A model generated the notes under the pieces. That model did not search any database, was not told where the DNA came from, and saw only the letters and a list, made by a program, of their open reading frames with translations. Shown here in pieces: positions 1 to 8,961 of a DNA stretch of 64,000 bases (position 1 is its first letter; every line of letters begins with the position of its first letter). The stretch comes from Bacillus massiliigorillae (lineage in GTDB: Bacteria; Bacillota; Bacilli; Bacillales; DSM-1321). The stretch is from positions 1,634,727-1,698,726 of the forward strand of contig NZ_HG428741.1 in NCBI RefSeq assembly GCF_000380245.2. The letters run 5' to 3'. The position numbers and the translations under genes are program-made.

Positions 1-132
1 TTAGGTTTACCGATTGCACATAGATTGTTGAACTTTTATAATGGAGCTTTAAAGATTGAAAGTAAGAATGGTGAATGGACAAAAGTAACAATAACAATAC
101 CATTGATAGAAAAAGTTTTCATTAACGTTTAA
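1..132 (+). CDS. Sensor histidine kinase, C-terminal end (partial)
   Basis: The reading frame is open from the first base and stops at 130-132, giving the last 43 residues of a protein that starts outside the window. It reads LGLPIAHRLLNFYNG followed by GEWTKVTITIPL. This is the G2 box and final beta strand of a GHKL-type ATPase domain, as at the end of sensor histidine kinases (GLGL-IA, a short helix, then a strand ending in P). The substrate sensed and the partner regulator cannot be seen. An anti-sigma-factor kinase would look similar at this end. Confidence 0.7.
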   Translation, partial: LGLPIAHRLLNFYNGALKIESKNGEWTKVTITIPLIEKVFINV

Positions 133-203
133 TCTATGTATGGTAGAATAAAAAAGATAAAATAAAGAGTTTGATGGTAGTAGCTCAGAAAGGGATTTAA
201 AAC

Positions 204-1028
204 ATGGAGTTTATAGTATTATTAAAGGCTTGTATTCTTGGTATTGTAGAGGGGATAACAGAATGGCTTCCTATCAGTAGTACAGGTCATATGATTTTGG
301 TAGATGAATTTATTAAATTAAATGTTTCACCTGCCTTTAAAGAAATGTTTTTAGTAGTAGTTCAGCTAGGATCGATTATGGCAGTAGTTGTATTATACTT
401 TCATAAATTGAATCCATTTTCACCTAAGAAGACAAGAGAAGAGAAATCTGAGACGTTTTCTTTATGGTTTAAGGTTATCGCGGCAATTTTACCTGCTGGA
501 GTTATAGGCGTATTATTCAATGATCAAATTGATGAAATATTTTATAATTATCAAACGGTAGCAGTTACATTGATTATTTATGGTGTGTTATTCATCATTA
601 TTGAAAATAGAAATAAATTTAAACAGTTTAAGATTAATGATCTTTCACAGTTAACTTATAAGACGGCAATATTAATCGGTATGTTCCAAGTGTTAGCATT
701 AATTCCTGGTACTTCTCGTTCAGGGGCAACAATCATAGGGGCTATGTTAATTGGTACTTCTCGATTTGTAGCGGCAGAATTTACGTTCTTCTTAGCTATA
801 CCAGTCATGTTTGGTGCAAGCTTACTTAAAGTAGTGAAATTTGGATTTGATTTTACAGGAACTGAAGTAGCTGTACTACTTACAGGAATGATTTCAGCTT
901 TTATTGTTTCTATTATTGCAATCAAGTTCTTAATGGGATATATCAAAAAGCATAACTTTAAAGTATTCGGTTATTATCGAATTGTATTAGGTGTTATTGT
1001 AATAGCATATTTTCTTTTAACGACATAA
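204..1028 (+). CDS. uppP: Undecaprenyl-diphosphate phosphatase UppP (BacA family)
   Basis: Integral membrane phosphatase that recycles undecaprenyl pyrophosphate to the monophosphate carrier for peptidoglycan and wall polymers; overproduction is known to give bacitracin resistance. The 274-residue length is normal. Both family signatures are present: EGITEWLPISSTGH from residue 16, and PGTSRSG at 168-174. These carry the glutamate, serine and arginine residues associated with catalysis. Several hydrophobic segments fill the remainder. The ATG has a modest AAGGGA site about 9 bases upstream. It follows a histidine kinase tail by about 70 bases and ends in a clear terminator, so it is probably a single-gene unit. 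Bacillus genomes often carry more than one uppP paralogue; this may be one of several. Confidence 0.93.
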   Translation: MEFIVLLKACILGIVEGITEWLPISSTGHMILVDEFIKLNVSPAFKEMFLVVVQLGSIMAVVVLYFHKLNPFSPKKTREEKSETFSLWFKVIAAILPAGVIGVLFNDQIDEIFYNYQTVAVTLIIYGVLFIIIENRNKFKQFKINDLSQLTYKTAILIGMFQVLALIPGTSRSGATIIGAMLIGTSRFVAAEFTFFLAIPVMFGASLLKVVKFGFDFTGTEVAVLLTGMISAFIVSIIAIKFLMGYIKKHNFKVFGYYRIVLGVIVIAYFLLTT

Positions 1029-1091
1029 TAATAGAATCCAAATCAATTGCTATATTGATTTAACTAGTATATAAAATATCAAAAAATAGAG

Positions 1092-1132
1092 AAAGCATCG
1101 ATTACAGTAATCTGTTATTCGATGCTTTTTTT
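1092..1132 (+). terminator. Rho-independent terminator after uppP
   Basis: A perfect 10-bp stem, AAAGCATCGA (1092-1101) with TCGATGCTTT (1119-1128), runs into a T-rich tail. It lies 64 bases after the uppP stop. Confidence 0.85.
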
Positions 1133-1439
1133 GATGTTTGTCGCATGTAATCTGGGCTCTTTTTGTTGTCGTTAAATTTCTTTATTTAAAATTTTATGTA
1201 GTTAACGAAGCGATTTTGTATAAAATGAATGTTGAAGTTTATAGCTTTTAAAAGAAAAAACATCAACTTTTTACTAGATTGTTGCTGGTAGCTTTATATA
1301 ACAAAGTATAATTGAGTCAAATGTTTTTTAATGGAAGATTGAAATAAGAAAAGCTATTTATAATTAATGATGTAATTTTATGATTTTTATGTAATAATTA
1401 TTTTGTAGAAATGTAGAGTTACAATTAATACATATTGAA
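1133..1439. other. AT-rich intergenic stretch upstream of the SRPBCC gene
   Basis: About 300 bases between the uppP terminator and the next ribosome binding site. No open frame with a usable start, no structured leader and no repeat was recognised. It presumably holds the promoter of the gene at 1453. Confidence 0.5.
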
Positions 1440-1452
1440 AGTGGGGATCATA

Positions 1453-1893
1453 ATGGCAACGGGAACGCATACTGTAGTAGTTCCAGTAGATGTACAAGGA
1501 GTTTGGGATTATGTCAGTGATCTCGAAAAATGGGCAACGACAGTACCAGCCTATAAAGAACATGAAATCATAAATGACAAACAATCTATTTGGACATTTG
1601 AAGGTAGTATGAAAGGTATTAAAAAAACTATACAAGCGCAGGTAGATATTACTGAATGGAATGAACCTTCAAATATTAAGTTTGAACTAAAAGGTTTATC
1701 AGATAATTTTACAGGAAGTGGTCTTTTTACTGCAGAAGATGTTAATGGTAAAACGATGATGACTTGTACAGTGGAAGTCCATGCAGGTGGATTATCTGGT
1801 GCAGTGTTAACACCAATTATTAAATGGGCTGTTCCAAAAGTAGCTTCTCGTTTAACAGAATCTATCGCACGAAAAATTGCAGTATACTCATAA
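1453..1893 (+). CDS. SRPBCC-fold (CoxG-like) protein
   Basis: A 146-residue START/SRPBCC-fold protein of the CoxG-like group (carbon monoxide dehydrogenase subunit G family), a helix-grip fold that binds hydrophobic ligands or membranes. The ATG at 1453 was chosen over an in-frame ATG at 1435 because AGTGGGGA lies 7 bases upstream of it. Seen: an N-terminal strand (HTVVVPVDVQGVWDYVSDLEKWATTVPAY) typical of CoxG, a central GSMKGIKK loop, a glycine-rich GLSGAVL turn, and a C-terminal helix ending SRLTESIARKIA. CoxG was first linked to CO dehydrogenase, but no such genes are near, so the role here is unknown. It stands alone and ends in a terminator. Confidence 0.8.
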   Translation: MATGTHTVVVPVDVQGVWDYVSDLEKWATTVPAYKEHEIINDKQSIWTFEGSMKGIKKTIQAQVDITEWNEPSNIKFELKGLSDNFTGSGLFTAEDVNGKTMMTCTVEVHAGGLSGAVLTPIIKWAVPKVASRLTESIARKIAVYS

Positions 1894-1993
1894 TTTTCAA
1901 AGATTGAAAGCCGATTATTTTTGGAGATATCTTCTTTGAAACATTGATGATAATAAACTGAAGTAGAGTCTATTAGAAATTTCATAAATAGTA

Positions 1994-2030
1994 GAAAAGG
2001 GGCTGTCCAAAAGGATGGCCTCTTTTTTAT
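1994..2030 (+). terminator. Terminator after the CoxG-like gene
   Basis: AAAAGGGGCTGTCC pairs with GGATGGCCTCTTTT (with G-U wobbles) across a 4-base loop and runs into T6. The GGCTGTCC arm recurs in the hairpin at 63160-63212. Confidence 0.8.
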
Positions 2031-2295
2031 TTGTTTTGTTAGTTAGTATTCTTATTGCTATAACAAAAATTCATTCCATACTTAAGGAAATATTACTAGC
2101 TTTGAAGGATAAAAATAAAAAAGAATATTAGGGGTTTTAGCTTATAATTAGTCAACATCGGTTGGCTTTTTAATTTAAGAAATATACTTTTGTTAAATAT
2201 ATACAAAATAGTTATTTAGTAGTAATGTAAAAGATGTTAATATTGTTTATATTATTAATGTTTATATAGATAAGATAAATATATATAGGAGGTTT

Positions 2296-2817
2296 ATGAT
2301 GAAGGGGAGAGATGTTGTACTAGGGACCTTATTAAAGCGCCCTATGTCTGGATATGATATTAAGTTGGTGTTCGAAGATGTATTTTCCTATTTTTTTGAT
2401 GGAAGCTTTGGGATGATTTATCCAACTTTAAGACAATTAGAGAAGGAGGAGTTGATTAGCAAAGAAGTGGTAATTCAAGAGGGTAAACCGAATAAGAATG
2501 TTTATTCGATTACAGAAAAAGGAAGGGAAGAGTTTAATAAATATTTGGAGGAAGATGTACAAAAAGAGGTGCTTTGTTCTGATTTTTTAATGAGAATGTA
2601 TTTTAGTGATTACGTTGAAAAAAAGAAGCTAATTGAATGGATTGAAGCGGAAATTATGGAAAAAAAGAAGAGTGTAAAACAACTTCAAGAGAAACAATTA
2701 GTTTGGGCTAAAGGGATTACTATGTCACAAAAAATTTGCTTGGATGTGGGGATATCTAGCTATGTAGCTCAAATCCAAACACTAGAGGAAAAATTACTTC
2801 AGTTAAAGCAGGAATAG
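2296..2817 (+). CDS. PadR family transcriptional regulator with long C-terminal domain
   Basis: A 173-residue PadR/Vir_act_alpha_C repressor. The N-terminal winged helix (about residues 5-85) contains the typical LLKRPMSGYDIK, YPTLRQLEKEELI and YSITEKGREE blocks. The C-terminal helical domain (about 95-173) is the dimerisation part of the larger PadR subgroup. The start has AGGAGG at 2287-2292. It is 26 bases upstream of a multidrug-type MFS exporter, so the two almost certainly form an operon. Known relatives repress neighbouring efflux genes until a toxic aromatic or drug is bound. The ligand here is unknown. Confidence 0.9.
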   Translation: MMKGRDVVLGTLLKRPMSGYDIKLVFEDVFSYFFDGSFGMIYPTLRQLEKEELISKEVVIQEGKPNKNVYSITEKGREEFNKYLEEDVQKEVLCSDFLMRMYFSDYVEKKKLIEWIEAEIMEKKKSVKQLQEKQLVWAKGITMSQKICLDVGISSYVAQIQTLEEKLLQLKQE

Positions 2818-2843
2818 GTTATTGGTGGAGGAGGATTTATGAC

Positions 2844-4586
2844 GTGGGTGAACAAAAAGGGCTTAAAATTGTTTTCTTAATGTGTGTAGGGATTTTTCTC
2901 TGTATGATTGATACAACCATTATGAATATAGCTTTACCCGCAATTCAGCTAGATTTATCCGCTTCTTTTGAAAGTATGTCATGGGTTTTAAATGTGTATA
3001 CAATGACAATTGCTATTTTTTCCATACCTCTTGGAAGAGTGGCAGAGCTGTTTGGAAAAGCAAAAATGTATATTGTAGGGCTATTTATTTTTGGTATAGG
3101 CTCAACTTTATGTGCTATAGCAACTTCGGTTGATTTTCTTATTTTGTCTAGATTTATTCAGAGTATTGGGGCAGCCATTTTATTTCCTACTAGTATGGTA
3201 ATAGGTATTTCTTCTGTTCCTCTAAACAAAAGAAATATAGCATTAGCCATTTTAGGAGTAACACAAGGCTTATCCGCTGCCTTAGGACCAGCTGTTGGGG
3301 GAATTATTACTGAAAAACTAAGTTGGGAATGGGTTTTCCTAGTGAATGTACCAATTTGTATAGTTGGAATATTATTCTGTTTTAAGCTGCTTAATGTTAA
3401 AAATGAAGTGAGGGTCAAGGCGAAAATCGATTGGAGTGGTCTTGTATTAATTAGTTTGTCTATATTCCTACTAACGGAAGCTTTGGTCAAGGTAGGAACA
3501 TGGGGATGGGGTGATTATAAAACCTTATCTTGTTTGGCTGGAAGTGGTTTATGTTTACTTTGTTTTATTTGGGTGGAAAGAAAAGTTGTTAATCCAATGG
3601 TTAACTTACAATTATTTAAAGATCGAACATTTGTAGGTGCTTCTTTTGCTGTCGTATTAAGTAATCTATTTCTTGTAGGAGTTACGGTCTTACTTCCTAC
3701 ATTTCTTACTAGAGTGTATGAAAAAACTGAAATTCAAGCAGCAATCATGGTGACACCTATATCAGGAATGATTTTCTTAATTTCGCCACTTGCATCTTTA
3801 TTGCTTGATAAATTAGGTAAGACAACGGTGATTTTAACAGGATTTATAATGATGGCTGGCTCTTATTACTGGCTAGAGTTTATAACTGTTCATACTCATA
3901 CTTGGGAAATCATTCTTCCTTGTATGTTACTAGGTACTGGGTTTGGGCTTATTGTTGGACCGATTACTGTTCTAGCAGCATCCTCATTTGAAGGTGAGTT
4001 ATTAACTGCTTCCCAAAGTGTCGTATCGGTTTTAAGACAAATAGGAATTGTTTTAGCAATAGCTATATTTGTTTCTGCTCTTTCTAATAATCTTGTAGAA
4101 AGAAAGCAAGAAGTGATTCATTTTGCGGAAAGAAAAGTAGATCATCTTCATATGGATGCTCTGCAAAAAGAAAAGGTCTTAGAAAGGACGATAGCGGAAA
4201 TTAATCGAAAAAGCTTAGCAGAAGGTGCCGATACTTACAAAGATACATCATCTAATCAATTCGTTTCCGAAAAAGAGAAACAACAAATTATTTCACAAGA
4301 AGTCTCAAAAGCTTTAAGCGTTTTACCAATAGAAGCTAGAGAACAAAATAAAGCTATTATTGAAAAAGAAGTAAGCAACAAAGTTGAACAGAAAATAATT
4401 AAAACTAATAAAGAAGTTCAAAAATATGTAAAAGAAGTAACGAAATATAGTGAAAATCATATGTCGAAAGCATTTACAGATTTATATAAAACTAGTACAC
4501 CAATTATATTTATATGTAGTTTAATTAGCTTTATATTTTATCAAAGAAAAAGAAGTACTCAAAAGGCACTGAACTTATCATCATAG
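2844..4586 (+). CDS. MFS drug exporter, DHA2 (EmrB/QacA) type, with a large hydrophilic insertion
   Basis: A 580-residue proton-driven exporter of the 14-helix DHA2 group. Seen: CMIDTTIMNIALPAIQ in helix 1 (the D-T-TIVN-ALP motif C region), RVAELFGKAKMY after helix 2, and GPAVGGII in helix 5 (antiporter motif). Between the penultimate and last membrane helices there is a hydrophilic, charged, helix-prone stretch of roughly 130 residues (about 412-545) followed by a final helix near 550. This extends the family's extracytoplasmic loop. The start is a GTG at 2844. A better-placed ATG at 2839 after GGAGGAGG is out of frame and stops after 13 codons. It is co-transcribed with the PadR regulator. 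The substrate cannot be predicted. Confidence 0.9.
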   Translation: MGEQKGLKIVFLMCVGIFLCMIDTTIMNIALPAIQLDLSASFESMSWVLNVYTMTIAIFSIPLGRVAELFGKAKMYIVGLFIFGIGSTLCAIATSVDFLILSRFIQSIGAAILFPTSMVIGISSVPLNKRNIALAILGVTQGLSAALGPAVGGIITEKLSWEWVFLVNVPICIVGILFCFKLLNVKNEVRVKAKIDWSGLVLISLSIFLLTEALVKVGTWGWGDYKTLSCLAGSGLCLLCFIWVERKVVNPMVNLQLFKDRTFVGASFAVVLSNLFLVGVTVLLPTFLTRVYEKTEIQAAIMVTPISGMIFLISPLASLLLDKLGKTTVILTGFIMMAGSYYWLEFITVHTHTWEIILPCMLLGTGFGLIVGPITVLAASSFEGELLTASQSVVSVLRQIGIVLAIAIFVSALSNNLVERKQEVIHFAERKVDHLHMDALQKEKVLERTIAEINRKSLAEGADTYKDTSSNQFVSEKEKQQIISQEVSKALSVLPIEAREQNKAIIEKEVSNKVEQKIIKTNKEVQKYVKEVTKYSENHMSKAFTDLYKTSTPIIFICSLISFIFYQRKRSTQKALNLSS

Positions 4587-4645
4587 AACCACAAATCATA
4601 TCATTTATATAATATTTGTTACTACATAATCAATATGAGAACTAT

Positions 4646-4682
4646 ATACTATATTTAGAAAACTAAGTATAGTATTTTTTTG
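4646..4682 (+). terminator. Terminator of the PadR-MFS operon
   Basis: ATACTATATTTAG (4646-4658) pairs with CTAAGTATAGTAT (4663-4675) over a 4-base loop, with one wobble, followed by T6. Confidence 0.85.
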
Positions 4683-4826
4683 TCTAAATCTATAAGTTGG
4701 AAATACAATAATTATGTTAAAAATTATATAATAATAATATAAATATAATATTCATTCGATGAAGTAGGTAGGTTGTAATCTTTATACGAATTATTAGAAA
4801 TTCAATAATGAAATGAGGAATCGGAA

Positions 4827-5669
4827 ATGACAGCAATGAACTCGGACTTTTACAATAATATGCTTGTGCTTGATAGCCGAGAAAAAGATATATTTAAAGC
4901 GGAGATTTTAGCTTACAAAGATTTGAAAGGATCTTCAGATATTCAATTAGCAGGGGATCTTTTTTTAGCTAAAGAAAGTGGAATGGCTCTAAAACAAATT
5001 AAGATTACATTGAATAATTCATCTTTTGTTGTTGAAGCTGGTGCCTTACACTTCATGAAAGGACATATTCAAGCGGAAAGTAATATCGGTGGTGTAGGTG
5101 GCTTTATAAAAAAGAAAATTAAAAGCTACTTAACAGAAGAAGAGGCTTTTAAACCGAAGTATTCAGGTACAGGAGAACTTTTTCTAGAACCTAGCTTTGG
5201 TCATTTTATGTTTGTTGAGTTACATGACGAATCAATAGTTGTAGATAAAGGTCTATTTTATGCCTGTGAATCATCTTTACACGTATCAGTTGAAATGCAA
5301 AAGAATCTTTCTAGTGGTCTTCTAGGTAACGAGGGATGGTTTCAAACGAAGGTGACTGGAACAGGTCTTTGTATATTACAAATTCCTGTTCCGAAGGATG
5401 AAGTGATAAAATATCAGCTTGGAAATGAAAAACTACAAGTGGATGGGAATTTTGCACTTCTAAGAAAAGGAAATATTAGTTTTTCTGTAGAAAAATCATC
5501 TAAAAAGTGGACAGGTACTTTTGTATCTGGTGAAGGCTTTTTACAAACTTTTGAAGGTACAGGAGAAGTTTGGTTGGCTCCAACACAATCTGTGTATAAT
5601 GATCTTAAAAACATTGGAAGTATTGCACGCCTACAGGAATCTAAAAAGATTTCAAATGACACTAAATAA
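4827..5669 (+). CDS. AIM24 family protein
   Basis: A 280-residue protein of the AIM24/TRAP-like beta-barrel family. Seen: the repeated beta-strand pattern with GNEGWFQTKVTGTGLCILQ in the middle, the VDGNFALLRKGNISFSVEKS block, and a C-terminal FVSGEGFLQTFEGTGEVWLAPTQ end that is characteristic of AIM24 proteins. No signal peptide or membrane helix is visible, so it is probably cytosolic. The start follows GAGG at 4815-4818. The gene is flanked by terminators on both sides and is monocistronic. The bacterial family has no established biochemical role. The yeast namesake is a mitochondrial inner-membrane organising protein, which says little about this one. Confidence 0.82.
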   Translation: MTAMNSDFYNNMLVLDSREKDIFKAEILAYKDLKGSSDIQLAGDLFLAKESGMALKQIKITLNNSSFVVEAGALHFMKGHIQAESNIGGVGGFIKKKIKSYLTEEEAFKPKYSGTGELFLEPSFGHFMFVELHDESIVVDKGLFYACESSLHVSVEMQKNLSSGLLGNEGWFQTKVTGTGLCILQIPVPKDEVIKYQLGNEKLQVDGNFALLRKGNISFSVEKSSKKWTGTFVSGEGFLQTFEGTGEVWLAPTQSVYNDLKNIGSIARLQESKKISNDTK

Positions 5670-5678
5670 ATGTATGTG

Positions 5679-5724
5679 AAAGGGCGTTCGAAAAATGATT
5701 TTATCACTTTTCGAACGCCCTTTT
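5679..5724 (+). terminator. Strong terminator after the AIM24 gene
   Basis: AAAGGGCGTTCGAAAA pairs with TTTTCGAACGCCCTTT around a loop near 5697-5706, with T4 beyond. The right arm resembles that of the hairpin at 63160-63212. Confidence 0.88.
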
Positions 5725-5996
5725 ACGCTTTTTTAACATCATTTTCACTTCAGCTTATTACTAGAATAAGTATTATTAGCTAGTCATTACTCTATTATTT
5801 AATGAGAATTCGCCCCAAATCTTAGGGTTTTTCGTGACATTTGCGGATAACCCTTGATTTCTGTCACTCCCTAAATTTTGTCGAATAGTTGCAATAAATG
5901 AATTAATAAGTATTTTAGGCTATTTATATCTATGTCTGAATTCTCATGTAAAATACTGGGACAATCGCTACTATTATATTAATTAGTAGAAAGGGG

Positions 5997-8108
5997 TTGA
6001 AAGAACTGAAAAAAAACAAACGGAAATGGATGGTGGGGATTGTCGGTGCAGCGCTGCTTGTGACTCCTGTATTAGATCAGCAGGCAAATGCCAATTCACC
6101 AAGTAATTTGGTTGGGTATACCCATACAATGTCAAAATGGCAGATGCAGTTTGAAAGCACCCTCATGGAAAGTATAAAGGAAAGTTCGCTTCAAACCTAC
6201 TCTGAAGGATTGGCGAAAAGACCAGCCTTAGCAGGTTCGGTCGGGAATGAAGAAGCACTAAAATTTGCCGTAGATCAACTCAGTAAGGCTGGATTAAAAC
6301 CTCAAGTAAAGACGTATGATACGTATCTCTCCTCTCCTAAAAGCATCTCTGTTACTCAAACTGCACCTATTAAAAAGGAATTGAAAGTAATAGAAGACCT
6401 AGATTCACAGACTCCATATATAAATGACGTCATTCCTGGCTTTAATGCATATTCCCCGTCAGGCACCGTGGAAGGCGAAGTCGTGTATGCCAACTATGGG
6501 ACGCCTGACGATTTTAAAAAATTAAAGGAATTGGGCGTCTCCTTAAAGGATAAGATTGTTCTAACTCGATATGGGAAAAACTTTCGTGGAGTTAAACCCG
6601 ACCTAGCCTCACAATATGGGGCAGCAGGTATGCTCATTTATTCAGATCCCGCAGACTATGTCAGGGGTGAAGTGTACCCTAAAGGTCCATGGCTGCCAAG
6701 TGACGGTATCCAGAGAGGGAGTATTTTATCCATCTATAAATATCCTGGTGACCCGCTGACTCCTGGTGAACCATCGATAAAAGGTGTAAAGAGAATTGAT
6801 CCTGCTAAGGCGGCTTCCCTGCCTACAATTCCTACTACTCCGATTTCTTACGGGGAAGCAAAAGACTTATTGAAAACCATGACAGGTCTAGAAGCCCCTG
6901 CAGATTGGCAAGGTGGTCTTGATTTAACATATCACCTTGGTTCAAGGAATACGAAGGTTAAATTATCATTAGACATTGAATATGGGCAAAAACCTATTAA
7001 TGACCTAATTGTCACGATTCAAGGTTCAAAATATCCAAAAGAAAAAATTGTGATTGGAGCTCACAGAGATACATGGGCTTACGGAGCTAGTGATAATGTC
7101 TCCGGATGGGCGACCACCATGGAAATTGCCAAGTCACTTGCAGAACTGAGTAATAAAGGCTGGCAGCCTGATCGTACTATTGTTCTAGCCGGTTGGGATG
7201 GAGAGGAACATGGATTAATAGGTTCAACAGAGTGGGTGGAAGAAGAACGCAAAGATTTAACGAAAAATGCCGTGGCCTATATCAACCTTGACGGAGTTGC
7301 TGGTCAAAACTTCTCCGCCTCTGCGGTCCCTTCCTTAAATCAGTTAATGTATGATATTTCAAAAGTTGTTCCTAAACCAGGAACGGACGGTTCGGTCTTT
7401 GACCATTGGGTGAGCCAATCTGGCACTGATAAACCAAGGTTAGGACAACTTGGCAGCGGCTCTGACTATACAGCGTTTATTCAGCATATAGGGGTTCCGT
7501 CGATTGGATTTGGTTTTAGTTCTCCAAATGGACTCAACCATAGTGCCTATGATAATCTGGATGCATTGCAGCGATTCGATGATCCTGGTTATAAGCATCA
7601 AACCGCTACAGCTGAAATGGCCGGCATCATGGCCTTGCGCTTAGCAAATGCAGAAGCACTACCGTTTAAATACTCCGATTACGCAGACAATGTCATGGCC
7701 CTCATTCAAGAAATTAAGAAAAATAAAACATTTGATGTAGATCTTCGCTCCCTCGAAGAAAATACATTAAAATGGAGAGACGCAGCTCTATCTCTTGAAC
7801 AGGCCAGCGCCAAGATCTTAGAAGATAACAAAGTCACAAAAACGGAGGAAAAACAATTAAAAGAAATCAACAGTGCCTTGCTTCAGCAGGAGCGTGATTT
7901 CATTGATAAAAAAGGTCTTCCAAGTCGGGAATGGTATAAACATCAAATTTGGGCACCAGGATTAACGACAGGTTATGCCGCCCTTCCATTACCAGCATTG
8001 GCAGAAGCTCAAATGGCAGGAGATAAAAACGCATTTAAGAAAGCGGTTAAAAATTTAGAAAAGGCCCTGCAAGACGCAACCAAGACGGCCGATAAAGCTA
8101 TAAAGTAA
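5997..8108 (+). CDS. Secreted M28 peptidase of the glutamate carboxypeptidase II / transferrin-receptor-like type
   Basis: A 703-residue exported zinc peptidase. The start has a basic n-region, a hydrophobic core (WMVGIVGAALLVTPVL) and a likely cut after QANA. Order: a protease-associated domain (about 130-290), the M28 catalytic domain (about 340-560) and a TFR-dimer-like helical C-terminus (about 600-690). Predicted zinc ligands are H356, D366, E404, D432 and H515, with E403 as general base. These keep the spacing of human GCPII up to the last ligand (GAHRDTWAYGASD, GEEHG, NLDG, NHSAYDN). It probably trims peptides outside the cell. The start is uncertain: TTG 5997 almost touches AAGGGG, while CTG 6006 sits better. 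GC content and codon choice look higher than in the neighbours, which suggests acquisition by transfer. Confidence 0.9.
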   Translation: MKELKKNKRKWMVGIVGAALLVTPVLDQQANANSPSNLVGYTHTMSKWQMQFESTLMESIKESSLQTYSEGLAKRPALAGSVGNEEALKFAVDQLSKAGLKPQVKTYDTYLSSPKSISVTQTAPIKKELKVIEDLDSQTPYINDVIPGFNAYSPSGTVEGEVVYANYGTPDDFKKLKELGVSLKDKIVLTRYGKNFRGVKPDLASQYGAAGMLIYSDPADYVRGEVYPKGPWLPSDGIQRGSILSIYKYPGDPLTPGEPSIKGVKRIDPAKAASLPTIPTTPISYGEAKDLLKTMTGLEAPADWQGGLDLTYHLGSRNTKVKLSLDIEYGQKPINDLIVTIQGSKYPKEKIVIGAHRDTWAYGASDNVSGWATTMEIAKSLAELSNKGWQPDRTIVLAGWDGEEHGLIGSTEWVEEERKDLTKNAVAYINLDGVAGQNFSASAVPSLNQLMYDISKVVPKPGTDGSVFDHWVSQSGTDKPRLGQLGSGSDYTAFIQHIGVPSIGFGFSSPNGLNHSAYDNLDALQRFDDPGYKHQTATAEMAGIMALRLANAEALPFKYSDYADNVMALIQEIKKNKTFDVDLRSLEENTLKWRDAALSLEQASAKILEDNKVTKTEEKQLKEINSALLQQERDFIDKKGLPSREWYKHQIWAPGLTTGYAALPLPALAEAQMAGDKNAFKKAVKNLEKALQDATKTADKAIK

Positions 8109-8125
8109 ATGCATCTTGAGCCAAT

Positions 8126-8154
8126 AAAAGCATGGTGTCTATTCCATGCTTTTT
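8126..8154 (+). terminator. Terminator after the M28 peptidase
   Basis: AAAAGCATGG (8126-8135) pairs perfectly with CCATGCTTTT (8144-8153) over an 8-base loop. Confidence 0.8.
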
Positions 8155-8288
8155 CATCATCTCATTATTAAGTAAATTGTATCCTTTGTAATACTAGTTT
8201 TTTCCCATTCCTGAGTAAAGGAGTTTTAAACTTCACAAATTTTGTTAAACGATAAATATGTTCTTATTTTATAAAAAAATGCTTACTG

Positions 8289-8324
8289 ATGTCCTCTATT
8301 TTTAAATAGTGGACATTTTTATTT
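8289..8324 (+). terminator. Second terminator-like hairpin downstream of the peptidase
   Basis: ATGTCCTCTATTT (8289-8301) pairs with AAATAGTGGACAT (8304-8316) with one mismatch, then a T-rich run. It lies just before the decayed carbonic anhydrase and may belong to a lost gene. Confidence 0.55.
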
Positions 8325-8340
8325 TAAACATTATTCACAC

Positions 8341-8961
8341 TGTTTTGAACCATTTATTAGTCCCAACCCTATAACTTCATTTAATCCTGTTTAACATTTT
8401 CCTGAAATTGATAATACAGCATTTATAAGTCAGTTTTCTAGTGTCATAGGTGACGTTACCATTAGAAAAAATGTTTATGTAGCTCCTAATGTAAGTATAC
8501 ATGCGGATGAAGGAACCCCTTTTTATATAGGTTCTAATACTAATATCCAGGACAGAGTAATTTTACATGGTTTATTAGATAAAAGGATTTCATGTGGAAG
8601 AAAAGAGTATTCTATATTCATTGGAAATAACGTGAGCATTGCCCATGGTGCCCTTGTACATGGTCCCTGCTTTATTGCCGAGTAAGTATTTGTTGGTTTT
8701 AATGCCATTGTATACAATGCAATTGTTGGTAAAGGTTCCTTCATTTCTTATAATGCAGTAGTAACAAATGGTGTTCGAATTCTACTTAATAGATTAGTCC
8801 CACCTGGAGCTAATATTGATTCTCAAGAGAAGGCGGATGCACTTTCACCAGTACCACAGGATAGTAAGGAATTTGCACGTGAAGCTCAGCGGGTCAATCA
8901 GGAGTTCCCTGCATCTTATCAATTGTTATTTGAAAAAAATTTTTCCTTAATAATCTCGTAA
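8341..8961 (+). pseudogene. Gamma-class carbonic anhydrase remnant, disrupted by in-frame stops
   Basis: Translating from 8341 gives a left-handed beta-helix hexapeptide-repeat protein of the Cam-like gamma carbonic anhydrase family. Blocks include IGDVTIRKNVYVAPNVSI, DEGTPFYIGSNTNIQD, GNNVSIAHGALVHGP and a C-terminal QRVNQEFPASYQLLF. The histidines expected as metal ligands are present (ILHG, AHG, VHGP). The frame is cut by TAA at 8392-8394 and again at 8683-8685 (where the family has a residue between IAE and VFVG), and there is no start codon or ribosome binding site at the 5' end. All three point to a decayed gene. No promoter was identified. Sequencing errors could explain one stop but hardly the set. 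Confidence 0.88.

Noticed and set aside
656..946. Long minus-strand frame within uppP
   Set aside because: It mirrors the strongly supported uppP frame and has no start signal; the same reasoning removes the other antisense frames inside clear genes, such as those within the cyd genes.
8699..8716. GntR-like palindrome CATTGTATACAATG
   Set aside because: It lies inside the carbonic anhydrase pseudogene and encodes part of its conserved repeat, so the match to the GntR operator core is most likely coincidental.
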